Of a stretch of 15,711 bases of DNA, positions 1 through 9,737 are shown in pieces. The notes beneath the pieces were generated by a model, which saw only the letters and a list, made by a program, of their open reading frames with translations, made no database searches and had not been told where the DNA came from. The DNA is from CAZKXX01 sp964556705 (GTDB lineage: Bacteria; Acidobacteriota; Terriglobia; UBA7540): the NCBI GenBank assembly GCA_964556705.1, contig CAZKXX010000088.1, forward strand, positions 1 to 15,711, read 5' to 3'. Every line of letters starts with the position of its first letter. The first letter of the stretch is position 1. The position numbers and the translations under genes were made by a program.

Positions 1-80
1 AGGTTCAGTACCCCGGCCGCCAGCGGATTGAGGCCGCCTGCCAAAAGGAAGATTCCCAACAGCACAAGAGCGCTGCGCAT
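1..80 (-). CDS. N-terminus of an exported protein (partial)
   Basis: An ATG at 80-78 opens a frame that runs off the left edge after 26 codons. The peptide starts MRSALVLLGIFLLAGG, giving a charged n-region (Arg2), a hydrophobic core of about 14 residues and a possible cleavage region around Leu-Ala-Ala. This is a typical Sec signal peptide. A good Shine-Dalgarno (GGGAG, about 7 nt before the ATG) supports the start. The gene begins 43 nt downstream of the mqnA stop on the same strand, so it may be cotranscribed with mqnA. The mature protein lies outside the window and its function cannot be judged. The annotation rests on the signal peptide and ribosome binding site only. Confidence 0.6.
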   Translation of the reverse strand, partial: MRSALVLLGIFLLAGGLNPLAAGVLN

Positions 81-123
81 GACGCACTCCCGGTGAAGAA
101 GATTTTCGGCGAAGGACCGCGGG

Positions 124-915
124 TCAGGCGAAGTAGAGCTCTTTTTCGACGGGGATGATGCCCGCTTCGCGCGCCAGCTTGTAGAAGAGGCGAAGGCCCT
201 TGCGGTTCTCCTCGTCGAGAGAATAATCGACGTTTTGGGTCAGGTAAACCTTCACGCTCGGCGGCTTCACGCCGAGCTTGGGCGCGTACTCTTCGGCAAT
301 CTCGTCCACGCGGGCCAGGCCGAAGTCGCGCGACGCCGCAAAATCGTTTCGGACGCCCGACAGCAGCTTCTCCTCATGTCCCACCCAGAGCGCGAAGACG
401 AAAGGCAGTCCAGTGAACTTCTTCCATTCGGCAGCGAGGTCGTAGATCTCCGCAACTTCTCCGGCGTAGGAGAGGGCCGGATCGCCGATGACGAGTGCCG
501 CGTCGGCGCGCTTCAGCATGTCGGCGGGCTTCGGCGCCGAAGGGCTGATGGAAATGAAACGGTTGTAGAACTTGCGCATCAGAATCCGCAGCAGCGCCGC
601 CGACGTGCGCGAGGAGTTGTCCACCGCCACGCTGCTCACTTTCTGGATCGGCACTTTGCTGAGCAGCAGGACGCTCTTGACCTCCTCTTTCGAGGCGATC
701 GAAATCCCGGTCAGGATGCGCGCGTTTTCGATGCGCTGGTATTCGATCGAAGGGATGATGCCGATATCGGCCTGGCCGGACCGCACGGCGTCCGCACAGC
801 CCGCCGGCGTCGTGTAGGAGAGCTCGAACTTGCCTTTCTGGTCCCCGTGGACCATTCCCCAGATCAGCGGGACTGTGTTGAGGTAACTGACGACCGAAAC
901 CTTGGGCAGGGCCAT
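124..915 (-). CDS. mqnA: Chorismate dehydratase MqnA (futalosine menaquinone pathway)
   Basis: The 263-residue product matches MqnA, which dehydrates chorismate to 3-[(1-carboxyvinyl)oxy]benzoate, the first step of the futalosine route to menaquinone. The fold is that of a periplasmic binding protein, but the family is cytoplasmic and no signal peptide is seen. Family signatures are SYLNTVPLIWGM (residues 10-21), ADIGIIPSIEY (49-59), VDNSSRTSAALLR (98-110) and VIGDPALSY (142-150). The length is normal. I start at ATG 915 because a TTGACG/TACAAT promoter at 942-969 would place the transcription start near 935; a longer reading from TTG at 969 would begin inside the -35 box. No strong Shine-Dalgarno is visible. 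The related MqnD is an alternative, but the LNTVPL motif favours MqnA. No other mqn gene is in the window. Confidence 0.93.
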   Translation of the reverse strand: MALPKVSVVSYLNTVPLIWGMVHGDQKGKFELSYTTPAGCADAVRSGQADIGIIPSIEYQRIENARILTGISIASKEEVKSVLLLSKVPIQKVSSVAVDNSSRTSAALLRILMRKFYNRFISISPSAPKPADMLKRADAALVIGDPALSYAGEVAEIYDLAAEWKKFTGLPFVFALWVGHEEKLLSGVRNDFAASRDFGLARVDEIAEEYAPKLGVKPPSVKVYLTQNVDYSLDEENRKGLRLFYKLAREAGIIPVEKELYFA

Positions 916-941
916 GGCGATGATTCCGATGCGACCGGGAA

Positions 942-969
942 ATTGTACTGTACTGCCGCGACGCGTCAA
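942..969 (-). promoter_or_regulatory. Sigma70-type promoter of mqnA
   Basis: On the minus strand TTGACG (969-964) and TACAAT (947-942) are separated by 16 bp, close to the housekeeping consensus. The predicted transcription start near 935 gives a leader of about 20 nt to the mqnA ATG at 915. It lies in the 97-bp gap after xerC, so mqnA is probably transcribed independently of the dprA-topA-trmFO-xerC cluster. Confidence 0.6.
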
Positions 970-1012
970 GGTAAAGGATAAGATAACGCGCCGGGAAGTC
1001 CGAAAAGGGCCC

Positions 1013-1924
1013 TCAGGCTTTCGGGTGCGTCTTATCGTAAACGTCGATCAACTGCTTGATCGAGACCTGAGTGTACTTCTGCGTCGTCGAAAGGCTGGCG
1101 TGGCCGAGCATCTCCTGGATGGCGCGCAGGTCCGCGCCCTCGGTCAGCAGGTGCGAGGCAAAGGCGTGACGCAGGCCGTGCGGGCTGAGTTTGAGGTTTG
1201 GCCCGAACTGCCGCACGCGCTGCTTGAGCAGCCGGTCCACCGAGCGCGTCGTCAAACGCCCGCCGCGCGCGTTCAAGAAAAGCGCGGCGTTCCCAGTGCG
1301 ATTTTCGCTCAGAATCTTCTCGCGCACGGGAAGGTAGGCTTTCAGCGCATCGAGCGCCTTCGCGCCGAAGGGCACGACGCGTTCCTTCCGTCCCTTTCCG
1401 CGCACCAGCAGCATCCCTTCGCCGAAGCTCACGTGGCGCAGGTCGAGCCCCACGAGTTCGCTCACGCGCAGGCCCGACGCATAAAGCAATTCCAGCATTG
1501 CGCGGTCTCGAACCAGCGCGCGCTCGCCCGACTGCGCCGCCTGCGCCAGCCGGTCGAGAAACGTGTTCATCTCCTCTTCGGTCAGGATGCGCGGGAGGTT
1601 CTTCGGCAGTTTGGGCGTTGAGACGGCCGCCGCGGGATTTTCCGCGACGGCGCGTTCCCGGGCGAGGAATTTGAAAAAAGCGCGCACCGCGGAAAGCTTG
1701 CGGGCAATCGAACTCTTCTTTTTTTCGTTGGCCAGCAGGTGCGCCAGAAAAGCGCGAATGCGCAGCGCGTCAATCGCGCGCACGCTGACGCGCGCGTCCG
1801 GTTTCCTTCCCGTCAGAAAATCGCGAAACTGGACGAGGTCGCTGCGGTAGTTTCGAAGGGTGTGCGGCGAAGCGTTGCGCTCGTATTGAAGGTAGCGGAC
1901 GTAGCGTTCGATCAGTTCATCCAT
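1013..1924 (-). CDS. xerC: Tyrosine recombinase XerC
   Basis: The 303-residue product is a Xer-type tyrosine recombinase, which resolves chromosome dimers at dif with XerD and FtsK. The N-terminal SAM-like core-binding domain covers about residues 1-95 (ASPHTLRNYRSDL at 18-30) and the catalytic domain about 110-300. All catalytic residues are present: Arg153 (ASGLRVSEL), Lys177 (GKGRKER), His249 and Arg252 (PHGLRHAFASH), His275 (LGHASLSTTQKYT) and nucleophile Tyr284. The length is typical of XerC/XerD rather than phage integrases, and no phage genes or att sites are nearby. The ATG at 1924 overlaps the trmFO stop by 8 bp, suggesting translational coupling. The xerC rather than xerD call rests mostly on position after trmFO, as for codV in Bacillus subtilis. 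Confidence 0.92.
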   Translation of the reverse strand: MDELIERYVRYLQYERNASPHTLRNYRSDLVQFRDFLTGRKPDARVSVRAIDALRIRAFLAHLLANEKKKSSIARKLSAVRAFFKFLARERAVAENPAAAVSTPKLPKNLPRILTEEEMNTFLDRLAQAAQSGERALVRDRAMLELLYASGLRVSELVGLDLRHVSFGEGMLLVRGKGRKERVVPFGAKALDALKAYLPVREKILSENRTGNAALFLNARGGRLTTRSVDRLLKQRVRQFGPNLKLSPHGLRHAFASHLLTEGADLRAIQEMLGHASLSTTQKYTQVSIKQLIDVYDKTHPKA

Positions 1925-3308
1925 GCCGGACGTCCGTTGCCGCGCGGCTGCTTTCGGTTTTTGCCGGGCCCGTGACGGCGGGCAAAGGAGACCGAAGGTC
2001 CCCGAGCCAGGCGTCGAACTCGGCGAGCGCCCGCTCACACTGCGCCTTCCGCCTCCGCGCGCGGTCGCGCGCCACTTCCCGCGGCGCGTTATCGAGCGGC
2101 GGCAGAAGGTCGAAGGCGATGTTCGCCGGCTGATAGTTCCTCGGGTCGGCGTGCGCGACGTAGTGAACCAGCGAGCCGAGCGCCGTCGCGCGCGGCGGCG
2201 GGACAAACTCTTCCCCGCGTGCGCGGGCCGCGAGCGCCACGCCCGCCACCCAGCCCGTCGCGATGCACTCGACGTAGCCCTCGACGCCCGAAAGCTGCCC
2301 GGCGATGAAGACCTCCGGCCGCGCCCGCAAACTGAGATCCGCCGCCAGCACGCGCGGCGCGTTGAGGTAAGTGTTGCGATGGATCTGCCCGTAGCGCAGG
2401 AACTCAGCGTTCTCGAGCCCGGGAATCAGGCGCAGGATGCGCTTCTGCTCCGGAAATTTCAGATGGTTCTGGAATCCCACCAGGTTGTAGCTCGAAAAGC
2501 GCAAATTCTCCGGTCGCAACTGCACAACCGCGTACGGCTGCCTGCCCGTACGCGGGTCCACGAGCCCCACGGGTTTCATGGGGCCGAAGCGGAGCGTCTC
2601 GTAACCGCGCCGCGCCAGCACTTCGATGGGCAGACACGCTTCAAAGTAATTCAAATCTTCGAACTCGTGCGCTTTGACGGTTTCGGCGCTCATCAGCGCC
2701 TCGTAGAAGATGCGGTACTCTTCTTCGGTGAGCGGACAGTTCAGGTAGTCCTCGCCGCCGCGGCCGTAGCGCGAGGCGCGAAAGATGCGCTCCATGTTCA
2801 GCGTCTCAGCGTCCACGATCGGGCTGATCGAGTCGTAGAAGGCGAGGTTGTCCGAGCCGGTGATCTCGCTGAGCTGCGCGGCCAGCGCGTCGGAAGTCAG
2901 CGGGCCGGTCGAGATGAGCGTCGGTGTCGCGGAAGAAATGGTGGTGAGTTCTTCGCGCCGCAGCTCGATGAGCGGATGCCGCTCGACCGCGTCGGTCACG
3001 GCTTGCGAGAAGCGTTCGCGGTCCACGGCCAGCGCGGCACCGCCGGGCACGGCGTGAGCGTCCGCGAGACGGATGAGCAGCGAGCCGGCGCGGCGAAGCT
3101 CTTCCTTCAGCAGCCACGGCGCCGAGCCCGGCGTGTTGGACTTCAGGGAATTCGAGCAGACGAGCTCGGCGAGTTGGCCGGTCTTGTGCGCCAAGGTCGA
3201 GCGCGCGGGGCGCATCTCAAACAGCGTGACCGGCGCGCCGCGCTCGGCCAGTTGCCAGGCGGCTTCGCTGCCCGCCAGCCCGCCTCCCGCGATGATGACG
3301 CGTTGCAT
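1917..3308 (-). CDS. trmFO: Folate-dependent tRNA (m5U54) methyltransferase TrmFO
   Basis: This 463-residue flavoprotein makes ribothymidine at position 54 of the tRNA T-loop, using methylenetetrahydrofolate and FADH2. The N-terminal FAD dinucleotide-binding loop is VIIAGGGLAGSEAA (residues 4-17). HKTGQLAELVCSNSLKSN (41-58) holds Cys51, and NYFEACLPIEVLARRG holds Cys225; these correspond to the two cysteines known to matter in the family. Further family blocks are GPMKPVGLVDPRTGRQPYA, YNLVGFQNHLKFPEQKRI and a C-terminal FIAGQLSGVEGYVECIATG that closes the FAD site. The length is normal. ATG 3308 sits directly before the GxGxxG loop, as in homologues. A possible -10 box (TATAAT) lies 22-27 nt upstream. 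Upstream is topA (71-bp gap); downstream it overlaps xerC. Confidence 0.96.
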   Translation of the reverse strand: MQRVIIAGGGLAGSEAAWQLAERGAPVTLFEMRPARSTLAHKTGQLAELVCSNSLKSNTPGSAPWLLKEELRRAGSLLIRLADAHAVPGGAALAVDRERFSQAVTDAVERHPLIELRREELTTISSATPTLISTGPLTSDALAAQLSEITGSDNLAFYDSISPIVDAETLNMERIFRASRYGRGGEDYLNCPLTEEEYRIFYEALMSAETVKAHEFEDLNYFEACLPIEVLARRGYETLRFGPMKPVGLVDPRTGRQPYAVVQLRPENLRFSSYNLVGFQNHLKFPEQKRILRLIPGLENAEFLRYGQIHRNTYLNAPRVLAADLSLRARPEVFIAGQLSGVEGYVECIATGWVAGVALAARARGEEFVPPPRATALGSLVHYVAHADPRNYQPANIAFDLLPPLDNAPREVARDRARRRKAQCERALAEFDAWLGDLRSPLPAVTGPAKTESSRAATDVRHG

Positions 3309-3329
3309 CCGGCTTCCGCCCTCAACGCC

Positions 3330-3335
3330 ATTATA
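3330..3335 (-). promoter_or_regulatory. Possible -10 box upstream of trmFO
   Basis: A perfect TATAAT on the minus strand lies in the topA-trmFO gap and would give a leader of about 15 nt. No convincing -35 is seen at 16-18 bp upstream. It may be a secondary promoter inside the cluster or chance. Confidence 0.25.
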
Positions 3336-3340
3336 GGGGA

Positions 3341-3368
3341 GAACCGCGTCGAGCGGGCCGCTCGGTTC
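3341..3368 (-). other. Imperfect stem-loop after topA
   Basis: CGAGCGG (3350-3356) and CCGCTCG (3358-3364) are inverted around one base, and outer GAAC/GTTC arms (3341-3344 and 3365-3368) extend the stem across a 5-nt bulge. It begins about 12 nt past the topA stop. No U-tract follows, so it is not a standard intrinsic terminator; it could mark a processing or pause site. Confidence 0.25.
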
Positions 3369-3379
3369 GTCGTGCGTCC

Positions 3380-5806
<2,427 letters not shown>

Positions 5807-5813
5807 GTAGAGC

Positions 5814-5919
5814 TTTCAGCCTTCAGCGGTCAGCAGTCCTTCGTCCTTTGTCCGTCGTCCGTAGTCCGTTGCCAATTTCCGGTTTCGAGTTTCCTCTTCT
5901 GAATTCTGCCTTCATAGTT
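5814..5919. repeat. Degenerate 7-nt periodic array between dprA and topA
   Basis: The spacer reads as consecutive heptamers. On the plus strand, three NNTCAGC units (5814-5834) and a 1-nt break are followed by five GTCCKTN units (5836-5870, for example GTCCTTC and GTCCGTA). After these, in the same phase, come seven units ending in TT (5871-5919, for example TCCGGTT and TCGAGTT). The last units overlap the end of dprA (stop at 5914-5912). No promoter or terminator is evident within it. Confidence 0.7.
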
Positions 5920-7099
5920 TCCTGATGAAATTCTTTCCCGGCAATTGCCGGATGAGTCCGCGCATTTCGAGTTCCAGCAGCGCCGTCATGACGCGAGGCT
6001 GCGGCAGCGTCACCGAAGTGAGGATCGAATCCACAAACAGCGCTTCGTCCACGCGCAGCGCGTCGAACACCGTCTTCTGGTCGGGCGACAGCGTTTCCTC
6101 AAAGAGCGAGCCCGCTCCGGGCCCCGTCAGTTTTCCTTCCGATGCATCAGCCGCCGGAAGGAGTTGCATCCGGATGTCGGCGGGAAATTCTTCGATGACG
6201 TCCATCCACTGGTCCACGAGCTTTGCGCCCTGCTTGATCAGATGATGCGGGCCGAAGCTTTGCGCCGAGGTGATGTTGCCCGGCACGGCGTACACCTCGC
6301 GGTTCTGCTCCGCCGCCAGGCGCGCGGTGATGAGCGAGCCGCTGTATTCCGAAGCCTCGACGACCACGACACCCAGGGACAACCCGCTGATAATCCGGTT
6401 GCGGATCGGAAAATTTTCCGGCGCGGGGCCCGTCCCGAGCGGAAATTCCGAAACGATCGCGCCCGATTCCAGAATCCGCTCCGCGAGCTTGCGGTTCTCG
6501 CGCGGGTAAATGACGTCCACGCCTGAGCCGAAGACGGCGACGGTGCGCCCGCCGGCTTCCAGCGCGCCGTGGTGCGAGGCGGAATCAATCCCGCGCGCCA
6601 TGCCGCTGACGATCACCACCCCGCGCTCCGCCAGGTCGCGCGCCAGCCGCCGCGCCACCTGATTGCCGTAGGCGGTCGGGCGGCGTGTGCCGACCATCGC
6701 CACGGCGTAACGCGCGAGCACCCCCGCGTCCCCGCATACGTAAAGGACCAGCGGCGCGTCGGGAATTTCTTTCAGCAGCGGCGGGTAGTCCGGGCTCGCC
6801 AGCGTCACCACCGAGCACGGGACCTTCTCCGCCGCCTCCATTTCTCTTTCGGCTTCCGTCAGTCCGGCTTGCGCGAAGATAGCCTGGGCCACGGGCGCCG
6901 CCAGCCCCGCGCCCTCCAGTTCCGTCAGCGAGGCCATGTACACGGCCTGCGGTGAGCCGAAACGTTCGAGCAAGCGATGCGCGCCGCGCACACCGAGACC
7001 GACGACGTTCGCCAAACCGAGCCAAAACTGAACGCTCTCGTCCAACGGGAATCCGTGGCGGCGGGGCGGGCTCGACTCGCCCGCCCGAGGCGGCTTCAA
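5912..7099 (-). CDS. dprA: DNA processing protein DprA/Smf
   Basis: DprA loads RecA on incoming single-stranded DNA during natural transformation. The 395-residue reading has an N-terminal helix-hairpin-helix/SAM-like region (about 25-75). The Rossmann-like core contains YPPLLKEIPDAPLVLYVCG, AMVGTRRPTAYG (134-145), VSGMARGIDSASHHGAL (164-180), GSGVDVIYPRENRKL (191-205) and FPIRNRIISGLS (230-241), plus SGSLITARLAAEQNREVYAVPG. A C-terminal winged-helix domain (about 330-395) is present, as in long-form DprA. The start is uncertain. TTG 7099 follows an in-frame TAG, and TTG 7045 would remove 18 proline- and arginine-rich residues; neither has a Shine-Dalgarno. A weak -10 candidate (TAGAAT, 7143-7138) lies upstream. 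It is first in the dprA-topA-trmFO-xerC cluster. No competence pilus genes are in the window. Confidence 0.94.
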   Translation of the reverse strand: MKPPRAGESSPPRRHGFPLDESVQFWLGLANVVGLGVRGAHRLLERFGSPQAVYMASLTELEGAGLAAPVAQAIFAQAGLTEAEREMEAAEKVPCSVVTLASPDYPPLLKEIPDAPLVLYVCGDAGVLARYAVAMVGTRRPTAYGNQVARRLARDLAERGVVIVSGMARGIDSASHHGALEAGGRTVAVFGSGVDVIYPRENRKLAERILESGAIVSEFPLGTGPAPENFPIRNRIISGLSLGVVVVEASEYSGSLITARLAAEQNREVYAVPGNITSAQSFGPHHLIKQGAKLVDQWMDVIEEFPADIRMQLLPAADASEGKLTGPGAGSLFEETLSPDQKTVFDALRVDEALFVDSILTSVTLPQPRVMTALLELEMRGLIRQLPGKNFIRKL

Positions 7100-7171
7100 C
7101 TACAATGGCAAAAATGACGGCGGGGACGCAACAGGAAATTCTAAGGCAGGTTCCCGCAGGCCCTTCGATCC

Positions 7172-7201
7172 CTCCGGCGCGCGCGCGACCGCCGGCCGGA
7201 G
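7172..7201 (-). other. GC-rich stem-loop between the small membrane protein gene and dprA
   Basis: CTCCGGC (7172-7178) and GCCGGAG (7195-7201) form a perfect 7-bp stem around a 16-nt loop, starting 17 nt beyond the stop of the small membrane protein gene. No T-run follows on either strand, so terminator function is only a possibility. Confidence 0.25.
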
Positions 7202-7217
7202 AACACCCCGAAAAGAA

Positions 7218-7499
7218 CTAGATCGGCCGGCCGCGACGACGCAGATACCACTCGCCAACGTCGGCCGAAGCGTCATAGAGGATGTCGAAGGTCCGGCGAA
7301 AAAAGCGGTCCAGCGCGTCCACCACCCGCACGCCCAGCCAGACCAGCAGGTAGAGCGCGGAGCGCGACGGGTCGCGGAGCGCCCAACGCATCCGAAACGC
7401 TCGGCCCTCGTGCCGGTAAACGGCCAGCACCAGACCCAGGTAAAGCAGCGCAGCCGCGGAGGTCACTGCCGCTGCGATGGTCGAAATCGCCGAGCCCAT
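7218..7499 (-). CDS. Small membrane protein of unknown function (93 aa)
   Basis: I do not recognise this protein. ATG 7499 has an excellent ribosome binding region (GGAGGAAGGGAAAG, ending about 6 nt before the start), which makes a real gene likely despite the small size. Residues 5-27 (TIAAAVTSAAALLYLGLVLAVY region) form a clear transmembrane helix. A second amphipathic or hydrophobic stretch lies at 48-62 (SALYLLVWLGVRVVDAL). The C-terminus is basic, ending YLRRRGRPI. The probable topology is N-terminal anchor with a short charged cytoplasmic tail. It lies 160 bp after the HD-GYP gene and 118 bp before dprA, on the same strand, with no clear operon link to either. A longer upstream start at 7550 would lose the strong ribosome binding site. 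Confidence 0.6.
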   Translation of the reverse strand: MGSAISTIAAAVTSAAALLYLGLVLAVYRHEGRAFRMRWALRDPSRSALYLLVWLGVRVVDALDRFFRRTFDILYDASADVGEWYLRRRGRPI

Positions 7500-7522
7500 G
7501 GTTTCTTTCCCTTCCTCCAACC

Positions 7523-7541
7523 ACTCGCGTGTAACTCGCGT
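7523..7541. repeat. 11-bp-spaced direct repeat upstream of the small membrane protein gene
   Basis: ACTCGCGT occurs at 7523-7530 and again at 7534-7541, one helical turn apart, just upstream of the ribosome binding site of the 93-residue protein gene. It could be a regulator site, but an 8-mer pair in GC-rich DNA can also be chance. Confidence 0.2.
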
Positions 7542-7659
7542 CCACAACATTTAGATGCAGATCGGGCCCCGAGCGATACGCCAGGTCCGCAAGCCCCTGC
7601 GAAATCAGGCCTTGGCCAGCAGACTTCCGGACCCGTAGAGTCATCCGGCAGCCGCGCCT

Positions 7660-9582
7660 TCAATCCTTCGTCGTAAATTCGAAGATTTTCGCCTCGACGA
7701 ACAATTGGAAGAGGACAGGGTCGAGGAGCTGGGACTTGACTTCCTGGCCGATGATGTCGAGCGCTCTTTCGACGGGCACGGCCTTCTTGTACGGTCGGTC
7801 GCGCGCCGTCAGGGCGTCGTAGATGTCGGAGATGGTCATCATCTTCGACTGGAAAGGAATCTCTTCGGACTTCATCTTATAGGGATAGCCGCTGCCGTCG
7901 AGCTTTTCGTGGTGGGCGCGCGCGATCTCAGGGATGCGCCGCAGTTCCTTCGTCCACGGAATCTGGTTCAGGAACCGGAAGCTGTGGATGACGTGCGACT
8001 CGATCTGGATGCGCTCGTCGGGGTCGAGGCTGCCCTTGGGGATGGTGAGGAAGCGCAACTCTTCCGGGGTGAGCAGCGGCTCGCTGGGGCCCGAGGGCTC
8101 CGTGAAGGTCCAGCCGGCGATCTCGAGAAGTTTCTCCGAAGTTTTCTCCGGCAGCACGGTCGGCTCGTTGGCTTGGAGGATGAGTTTCAGGAACTCGTCG
8201 AGCTGCTCGATCTCGCGCGTCTGCTCGGTGTCGATGGCTGCCAGCACGTCTTCGACATCCTGGTTGCCCTCGCGCAGCAGATGGTCCACCTTCCTGCGGT
8301 AGCCCTCAACTTCCAGAACCTTGCGGATGTACTGGAACCGTTTGCGAATCAGCTCGAGCTGCGACGGATAGAGCTTTTTCGCCTTGACCAGGACTTCTTC
8401 GCGCACGCCGACCTTGCCGAAATCGTGCAGCAATGAGGCGTAGCGGATCTCCTGGATGTCTTGCTGCGTGAACCGGATGTCGCGATAAGGTCCCGTCTCA
8501 CAGCGGTCCACGGCCTCGGCCAGACCCACGGTCAGTTTTGCCACGCGCTCGGAATGACCGAAGGTGGTCGGATCGCGCGATTCAATCGCCGTCACCGACG
8601 CCTTCACGAACCCTTCAAAGAGGTTCTGGATGTCGCGGTAGAGCAGGTTGTTTTCCAGGGCCACGCCCGCCTGGCTGGCCAGCGACGCCGCCAGCTCCTG
8701 GCTGCGCTCCGAATAGGGAATGACCTCCTGGTGGACCACTTTCGCCGAAGTCAGCTTCATCTCCGGCCGCCGCTTGGCGTTGATGAGCTGGAGCACGCCG
8801 ATGCACTCGTCCTTCTGGTTCTTCATCGGCACGACGAGCATCGATTTCGTGCGGTAGCCGAATTTCCGGTCGAAGTCGCGGTTCAGCCGGAACGGCAGGT
8901 TGCGGATGCGGTAGGCGTCCCTGATGTTCAGGATCTTTCCCGTGGCGGCGGCGTAGCCGGCGATCGAGCGCGTGTCGATCGGCAGCGTGAACTGGCGGAA
9001 AGGTACCGAGTGGCTGTCGCTCTGCGTGAGTTTGAAGACCAGGTGCTTCGTGCCGTCCTCGCGCTCTTCGACCAGATAGAGCGAGCCCGCGTCCGATTCG
9101 GTCACCTCGCGAGTCTTGGTCAGGATGAGTTCCAGCAGCGCGTCCGTGTTCCGCTCGGCGGAGAGCGCCACGCCGATCCGGTTGACCGTCTCCAGTTCGC
9201 CGGCCACCTCGCGAAGCAGGTCGCGGGTCTTGCGGCGGTCTTCCTCGGTGCGCAGGCTCTCAAACGCGTTCTCGACGGCGCTCTCCAGCACCGGACGCGG
9301 CGCGTCGGGCGGAAGCACGGCGACCAGGCGGTTCTTCAGCCGCGGTGCGGGAGCCTTCTTCGAAGGAAGAACGTAGATGAGCCGCAGACCCGCCCGGACA
9401 GCGGGTTTCTCAAAATTGCGGAGGTCGGCCGGCGTGCCTTGCACGAGCAGCACGCCTGGGCCGTCCAGTTGCGGCTGGCCGGCCCCGTCGCGCTCCAGCT
9501 TCACCCGGCGGTAGCCGCCCGGCAGGCGGCTCAGCGACCGGCCCAGCGCGCGCGAGCCGTAGTAGTAGAGGGTTTTCGCCAT
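7660..9582 (-). CDS. GAF and HD-GYP domain cyclic-di-nucleotide phosphodiesterase
   Basis: The 640-residue protein is a likely cytoplasmic c-di-GMP (or related) phosphodiesterase. Residues 1-115 resemble a degenerate receiver-like fold lacking an obvious phosphoacceptor. A helical linker and a GAF domain (about 130-315) follow, then an HD-GYP domain from about 325 to the end. HD-GYP residues are intact: His343 (GHSERVAKL), His386-Asp387 and Lys390 (LLHDFGKVGV), His530 or His533, His557-His558, DGSGYP (562-567) and SDIYDALTARDRPYKKA (585-601). The HD to next-histidine distance is about 140 residues instead of roughly 30, owing to a charged helical insertion (about 404-515). ATG 9582 is preceded by GGGG at about -7. 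It lies 155 bp after the STAS gene and probably shares its transcript, suggesting a partner-switch link. Confidence 0.9.
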   Translation of the reverse strand: MAKTLYYYGSRALGRSLSRLPGGYRRVKLERDGAGQPQLDGPGVLLVQGTPADLRNFEKPAVRAGLRLIYVLPSKKAPAPRLKNRLVAVLPPDAPRPVLESAVENAFESLRTEEDRRKTRDLLREVAGELETVNRIGVALSAERNTDALLELILTKTREVTESDAGSLYLVEEREDGTKHLVFKLTQSDSHSVPFRQFTLPIDTRSIAGYAAATGKILNIRDAYRIRNLPFRLNRDFDRKFGYRTKSMLVVPMKNQKDECIGVLQLINAKRRPEMKLTSAKVVHQEVIPYSERSQELAASLASQAGVALENNLLYRDIQNLFEGFVKASVTAIESRDPTTFGHSERVAKLTVGLAEAVDRCETGPYRDIRFTQQDIQEIRYASLLHDFGKVGVREEVLVKAKKLYPSQLELIRKRFQYIRKVLEVEGYRRKVDHLLREGNQDVEDVLAAIDTEQTREIEQLDEFLKLILQANEPTVLPEKTSEKLLEIAGWTFTEPSGPSEPLLTPEELRFLTIPKGSLDPDERIQIESHVIHSFRFLNQIPWTKELRRIPEIARAHHEKLDGSGYPYKMKSEEIPFQSKMMTISDIYDALTARDRPYKKAVPVERALDIIGQEVKSQLLDPVLFQLFVEAKIFEFTTKD

Positions 9583-9636
9583 TCGTTTTCCCCGCCCAAT
9601 CCCGCCGGCGCGCCAGGCATCGGCCGGCTGCGCCCG

Positions 9637-9703
9637 CCGCCGGACTCCCCTCCGGCGGAACGGGGTTCGGGGCCCGGGGCCGCCGGCTTGCCGCGCGCCG
9701 GCG
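9637..9703 (-). other. Two GC stem-loops in the STAS to HD-GYP spacer
   Basis: Arms CCGCCGGA (9637-9644) and TCCGGCGG (9651-9658) pair perfectly around a 6-nt loop. CGCCGGC (9681-9687) and GCCGGCG (9697-9703) pair around a 9-nt loop. Neither has a U-tract on the minus strand. They may lower or protect the downstream part of the transcript, or mark RNA processing between the STAS and HD-GYP genes. This 155-bp spacer otherwise shows no gene. Confidence 0.35.
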
Positions 9704-9737
9704 AAAGACGGGAGGCGTTCCCGCCCGAAAGGGAAGG

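Noticed and set aside
970..1012. AGGGCCCT followed by TTTT after xerC as terminator
   Set aside because: The palindrome has no room for a loop, so a stable hairpin is unlikely.
1013..1924. Tyrosine recombinase as integrase of a mobile element
   Set aside because: Its length, sequence style and place after trmFO fit housekeeping XerC. No phage genes, tRNA or att repeats are nearby.
7105..7221. 39-codon plus-strand frame preceded by TACAAT
   Set aside because: There is no ribosome binding site, the second half is Pro/Arg-rich, and there is no usable -35. It is most likely spacer.
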